From Chloroflexota bacterium (GTDB lineage: Bacteria > Chloroflexota > Dehalococcoidia > Dehalococcoidales > UBA3254), in assembly GCA_017860765.1 (NCBI GenBank), contig JAGDMY010000036.1, positions 1 through 9,433 of the forward strand: 9,433 bases of DNA. The letters are read 5' to 3'. Positions 7,072-9,433 of the stretch are shown here, piece after piece. The first letter of the stretch is position 1; each line of letters begins with the position of its first letter. The translations under genes were made by a program, and so were the position numbers. The notes below the pieces were generated by a model, which was not told where the DNA came from, made no database searches, and was given only the letters and a program-made list of their open reading frames with translations.

Positions 7072-7115
7072 GCTAAAAGCTGATAGAGGAAAAAGGAGAG
7101 CTATCAGCCTTTAGC
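7072..7115. repeat. Long imperfect inverted repeat between pilB and pilC
   Basis: Two 15-base arms (7072-7086 and 7101-7115) match as inverted repeats with a single mismatch, around a 14-base purine-rich loop (plus strand). The hairpin begins 18 nt after the pilB stop. Neither strand has a T-run after it, so it is not a standard intrinsic terminator. It could protect the pilB mRNA 3' end, separate pilB from pilC expression, or be a REP-like dispersed repeat. Confidence 0.7.
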
Positions 7116-7133
7116 TAATAGCTTACCGGTCTC

Positions 7134-8873
7134 CTAATAGATCGAGAAAGTGGTCCTCAGCACTTCGCTGAAGGTGGTGATACCCATTTTAACTTTCAGG
7201 ATGCCGTCCCGCTGCATGGTCAACATTCCTTCCTTCAAGGACGCGTTCTTAATTTCATCGGCACTGGCCCCGCTGAGGACCATCCGTCGTAAATTTTCAG
7301 TCATCACCAGCAGTTCTGTCAGGGCTACCCGGCCGCGATAGCCGGTGTTGGCGCACATGTTGCAGCCTTTTCCCACAGATACGGTCCGGGGGGATTCCTT
7401 AAACTCTTTAATAAAAGCGATCTCTTCCTCCGCAGAGGGTTTGATATTGGTCTTGCAGTAAGGGCAAATCCGGCGCACCATTCTCTGCGCCATTGCCCCA
7501 ACCAGGGTGGGCGCTATCAGGAAAGGCTCTATGCCCAGATCAATCAGACGGAAAAGGATACTGATGGCGTCGTTGGCATGGATGGTAGCCAGCACCAGAC
7601 GCCCGGTCAGGGAAGCCTGCGTGGCAATCTCGGCTGTGTCCCTGTCCCTGATCTCTCCCACCAGGACGACGTCCGGGTCATGCCTCAGGATGGTGCGCAG
7701 GCCGCTGGCAAAGGTTATGCCAGCCTTGGGATTAATCTGGGTCTGGTTGATATCCTTAAATTCGTATTCCACGGGGTCTTCAATGGTGATGATATTCAGG
7801 GCTTTGCGATCGAAAGTGTTCAAAGAAGCATAGAGGGTAGTGGTCTTGCCGGACCCGGTGGGCCCGCCTACCAGGACCGTTCCAAAGGGGCTTCTGAGTA
7901 CGTTGCGGTACTTCCCCAGCTGTTCCGGGAGAAACCCCACTTCCTCCAGAGACAGCGGGCTGAGAGTCTTGTCCAGGATACGCAGGGCTACCCTCTCGCC
8001 ATGCGAGGTGAGCATGCTAGCCACCCGGATATCAATGTCTTTGTTTCTAACCTTGGTGGACATCTGACCATCCTGGGAGCGGCGCTGCTCGGCGATATTC
8101 ATTTGAGATAAAATTTTAATACGTGACACCAGGGGAGCATGGACCGAAATCGGCAGGGTGTACATATCATTCAAAATACCATCAATCCGGAACCGGATGC
8201 GTAAATGACCTTTCTGCGGCTCGACATGGATATCCGAAGCCCGGTCTTTCACCGCCTGTTTTAGAATCAGCTCCAGCGTCTGGGCGACAGGGGTCTGGTC
8301 AGTCACCTCGGCAATAGTCTCTTCCTTAGCCGCTGCGGTACCGGCCATTTGACCCACGCTATTTTCAATTTCCTTACCGGCGCGGTAATACAGATCAATA
8401 GCATTTAAGATGTCTGCCGGCAGGGCCAGCACGATCTGAACACTTTTTCCCGTGCGCGTGGCAATATCCCGGATGGTGCGGACATCATCGGGATAAGCCA
8501 TCGCCATGACCAGGACATCCTCTTTCAATTCAATCGGGAGAATGGTGGACTTGCGGGCAATCTCCTCTGTAAGCAGAGAGATCACGGAAGGATCTATCTT
8601 CTGGTCTTTCAGGTCCACCATGGGGACGTTGGACTGGACGCTGATAACGGACAAAATATTCTCCGGCTGCACCTTTCCCTGCTTGACCAGGATCTCTCCC
8701 AGCCTCCCGCCCTCTTTGCCCTGTATTTCCAGGGCCTGGTCAAGGTCTTCCCGGGTTATCAAGTTGCCGGATATGAGCAGTTCACCCAGCTTCCTGGAAG
8801 ACACCCGGCGAAGGGCAGCTCTATCGGCCACTCCATCCGGGGTAAATACTAAGTCGTTTTTCATCACATTCAT
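7134..8873 (-). CDS. pilB: Type IV pilus assembly (extension) ATPase PilB with MshEN domain
   Basis: A 579-residue cytoplasmic GspE-family hexameric motor that drives pilin polymerisation. The N-terminal MshEN domain has both 24-residue c-di-GMP-binding motifs: K28-Q51 (KLGELL...Q) and R57-Q80 (RLGEIL...Q), separated by the usual 5 residues. Conserved positions 1, 2, 3, 6 and 24 are kept; Ile replaces Leu at 17 and 21 in the second motif. The ATPase core shows Walker A GPTGSGKT (337-344), Asp box ITIEDPVE, Walker B DPDVVLVGE (E407) and His box ATIHA (H432). C470/C473 and C504/C507 form the Cys4 zinc site typical of PilB/GspE. GGGGAG at 8880-8885, 6 nt before ATG 8873, supports this start; M4 (8864) is an alternative. 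Extension is probably c-di-GMP dependent, by inference from the family. A mini-prepilin ORF ends 49 nt upstream. Confidence 0.97.
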   Translation of the reverse strand: MNVMKNDLVFTPDGVADRAALRRVSSRKLGELLISGNLITREDLDQALEIQGKEGGRLGEILVKQGKVQPENILSVISVQSNVPMVDLKDQKIDPSVISLLTEEIARKSTILPIELKEDVLVMAMAYPDDVRTIRDIATRTGKSVQIVLALPADILNAIDLYYRAGKEIENSVGQMAGTAAAKEETIAEVTDQTPVAQTLELILKQAVKDRASDIHVEPQKGHLRIRFRIDGILNDMYTLPISVHAPLVSRIKILSQMNIAEQRRSQDGQMSTKVRNKDIDIRVASMLTSHGERVALRILDKTLSPLSLEEVGFLPEQLGKYRNVLRSPFGTVLVGGPTGSGKTTTLYASLNTFDRKALNIITIEDPVEYEFKDINQTQINPKAGITFASGLRTILRHDPDVVLVGEIRDRDTAEIATQASLTGRLVLATIHANDAISILFRLIDLGIEPFLIAPTLVGAMAQRMVRRICPYCKTNIKPSAEEEIAFIKEFKESPRTVSVGKGCNMCANTGYRGRVALTELLVMTENLRRMVLSGASADEIKNASLKEGMLTMQRDGILKVKMGITTFSEVLRTTFSIY

Positions 8874-8922
8874 TAAATACTCCCCATCGGGTAAAAAACC
8901 AATCGCTTTCAGTCGACCGGGA

Positions 8923-9036
8923 TCACTGACCCTGATTCAAAGCAGCCACCGCCGCCAGAAGGCCGAGAATGGCTATCGCCACCAGGAGTTCGATCAGCGT
9001 AAAACCCTTACCCCTGTATTTGAAGGCGTGCAGCAA
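8923..9036 (-). CDS. Mini-prepilin ORF or remnant of a pilin gene (leader plus N-terminal helix only)
   Basis: A short frame reads MLHAFKYRGKG then FTLIELLVAIAILGLLAAVA, then ALNQGQ and TGA. I chose TTG 9036 as the start (37 residues) because AGGA (9046-9049) lies 9 nt upstream and it gives an 11-residue basic leader. GTG 9063 (46 residues) is an alternative; there is no ATG. The class III motif is perfect: Gly at -1, Phe +1, Glu +5, then a hydrophobic helix. The predicted mature peptide has only 26 residues and no globular domain. Only 49 nt remain before pilB, so a single frameshift cannot explain the loss. Either a pilin gene was truncated by deletion, leaving a relic, or this is a real mini-pilin. 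The prepilin identity is clear; whether it is expressed is not. Confidence 0.6.
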   Translation of the reverse strand: MLHAFKYRGKGFTLIELLVAIAILGLLAAVAALNQGQ

Positions 9037-9081
9037 TGGTTTTATTCCTGAGATTGGCCCCACAATATCTGCCTACATTTT

Positions 9082-9110
9082 AAGATATTTGGCTACAAAA
9101 TTCTTAACAA
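9082..9110 (-). promoter_or_regulatory. Weak candidate promoter for the mini-pilin/pilB transcript
   Basis: On the minus strand TTGTTA (9105-9110, 4/6) and TATCTT (9082-9087, 4/6) are separated by 17 bp. The region is AT-rich and lies upstream of both candidate starts of the mini-prepilin ORF. Match quality is modest and other placements are possible. Confidence 0.3.
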
Positions 9111-9189
9111 AGCCGACTGAATCCAATACGCACCAACCCGTTTTTAAGCAAGCTTTAGTTTACCACTTTGAGCTATCGAATGCAATAAG

Positions 9190-9216
9190 TATGCACCATA
9201 ATACACGCAATATGCA
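9190..9216. repeat. Short direct repeat TATGCA spaced 21 bp in the divergent intergenic region
   Basis: TATGCA occurs at 9190-9195 and 9211-9216, both followed by a near-identical A/C-rich tail, with starts 21 bp apart (two helical turns). A near-inverted copy (TGCAATA) lies at 9181-9187. The arrangement resembles a transcription-factor site between two divergent genes, but the elements are short and could be chance. Confidence 0.3.
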
Positions 9217-9257
9217 ACCAGTATTTTAGTCCTGCTCCAGCGCAAAGCATAAAAACG

Positions 9258-9287
9258 ATGGCATTTTCCCGGGACATAGAGTATCAT
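9258..9287 (+). promoter_or_regulatory. Weak candidate promoter of the plus-strand gene
   Basis: ATGGCA (9258-9263, 4/6) and TATCAT (9282-9287, 5/6) are separated by 18 bp, with the start expected about 50 nt before ATG 9347. A 10-bp palindrome follows at the expected start site. Judged by eye only. Confidence 0.28.
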
Positions 9288-9292
9288 GCAAA

Positions 9293-9302
9293 GAGGCGCC
9301 TC
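9293..9302. promoter_or_regulatory. 10-bp perfect palindrome, possible operator
   Basis: GAGGCGCCTC is a perfect palindrome located about 6-15 nt after the candidate -10 box and 44 nt before the plus-strand ATG. The position would suit a repressor operator. A palindrome this short can also occur by chance. Confidence 0.25.
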
Positions 9303-9346
9303 CGGTTGGGCATTTCCAAATACGAATAAGCATAAGGAGTAGAACG

Positions 9347-9433
9347 ATGGCCGAAGAAGAAAGGGCTAAGGGTGAAGAATCCGAACATGAGAAGCGTATT
9401 CAGGTTGGCAACCAGATTTTATCCCTTTTAGAA
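9347..9433 (+). CDS. Start of an unidentified plus-strand gene (partial)
   Basis: ATG 9347 has a near-ideal AAGGAG (9334-9339) 7 nt upstream. The frame is open to the window end, giving 29 residues. They are strongly charged and Glu-rich for the first 16 (MAEEERAKGEESEHEK), then become amphipathic (RIQVGNQILSLLE). The gene is divergent from the pilus cluster. I do not recognise the family from this fragment. An acidic, probably disordered N-terminus before a helix is all that can be said. Confidence 0.75.
   Translation, partial: MAEEERAKGEESEHEKRIQVGNQILSLLE

Noticed and set aside
7072..7115. Hairpin considered as the pilB terminator
   Set aside because: No T-run follows on either strand, unlike the clear terminator after pilT. 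I list it as an inverted repeat instead.
6929..7133. Possible c-di-GMP riboswitch in the pilC leader
   Set aside because: I could not find the conserved GEMM core words or a three-way junction; only simple hairpins are visible.
7578..8111. 177-codon open frame on the plus strand
   Set aside because: Antisense to the highly conserved ATPase core of pilB; translation is low-complexity and shows no family motif.
8506..9051. 181-codon open frame on the plus strand
   Set aside because: Antisense to the pilB N-terminus and the mini-prepilin; no ribosome site or domain, Ser/Arg-rich composition typical of a shadow frame.

Overview
The window is almost entirely a type IV pilus (T4P) locus on the minus strand, read from about 9036 down to the left edge. 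One unrelated or unknown gene starts on the plus strand at 9347 and runs off the right edge. Nothing in the sequence names the organism. Three observations point to a monoderm-like bacterium, possibly Chloroflexota (for example Dehalococcoidia): there is no pilP or secretin (pilQ) next to the inner-membrane genes, the proteins carry T/P-rich linkers (TPTATPTPTAPP in the PilO-like protein, SPSPTPAP at the end of a minor pilin), and the gene order and fusions differ from the proteobacterial pilMNOPQ cluster. This placement is an inference of moderate to low confidence.

Layout in transcription order (minus strand). (1) 9036-8923: a very short prepilin-like ORF consisting of little more than a class III leader and the hydrophobic helix. 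(2) 8873-7134: pilB, the extension ATPase, with an N-terminal MshEN-type c-di-GMP-binding domain. (3) A 205-bp gap with a long imperfect hairpin and a good sigma70-like promoter. (4) 6928-5717: pilC, the platform protein. (5) 5701-5126: a PilO-like alignment protein. (6) 5038-3548: a PilM-PilN fusion. (7) 3523-2459: pilT, the retraction ATPase, followed by a strong intrinsic terminator at 2436-2406. (8) A second unit, probably with its own promoter near 2334-2307, encodes three minor pilins: a PilV/GspI-like protein (2249-1872), a PilW/GspJ-like protein (1872-1297) and a PilX/GspK-like protein (1273 to beyond position 1). The last carries at least seven tandem copies of a roughly 40-residue Gly/Tyr-rich repeat.

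How they fit together: PilB and PilT are the opposing motors under the PilC platform. The PilM-PilN fusion and the PilO-like protein form the inner-membrane alignment complex. The three minor pilins probably form the tip or priming complex, and the repeat-bearing one is the best candidate for a tip-displayed adhesin or ligand-binding element. No full-length major pilin, prepilin peptidase (pilD) or secretin is encoded here.

The main points for follow-up are the repeat-bearing tip pilin, the PilM-PilN fusion with reversed O-MN order, and the truncated mini-pilin just upstream of pilB. The only gene-free stretch near 300 bases is 9037-9346. It contains weak divergent promoter candidates, a direct repeat spaced two helical turns apart and a 10-bp palindrome.
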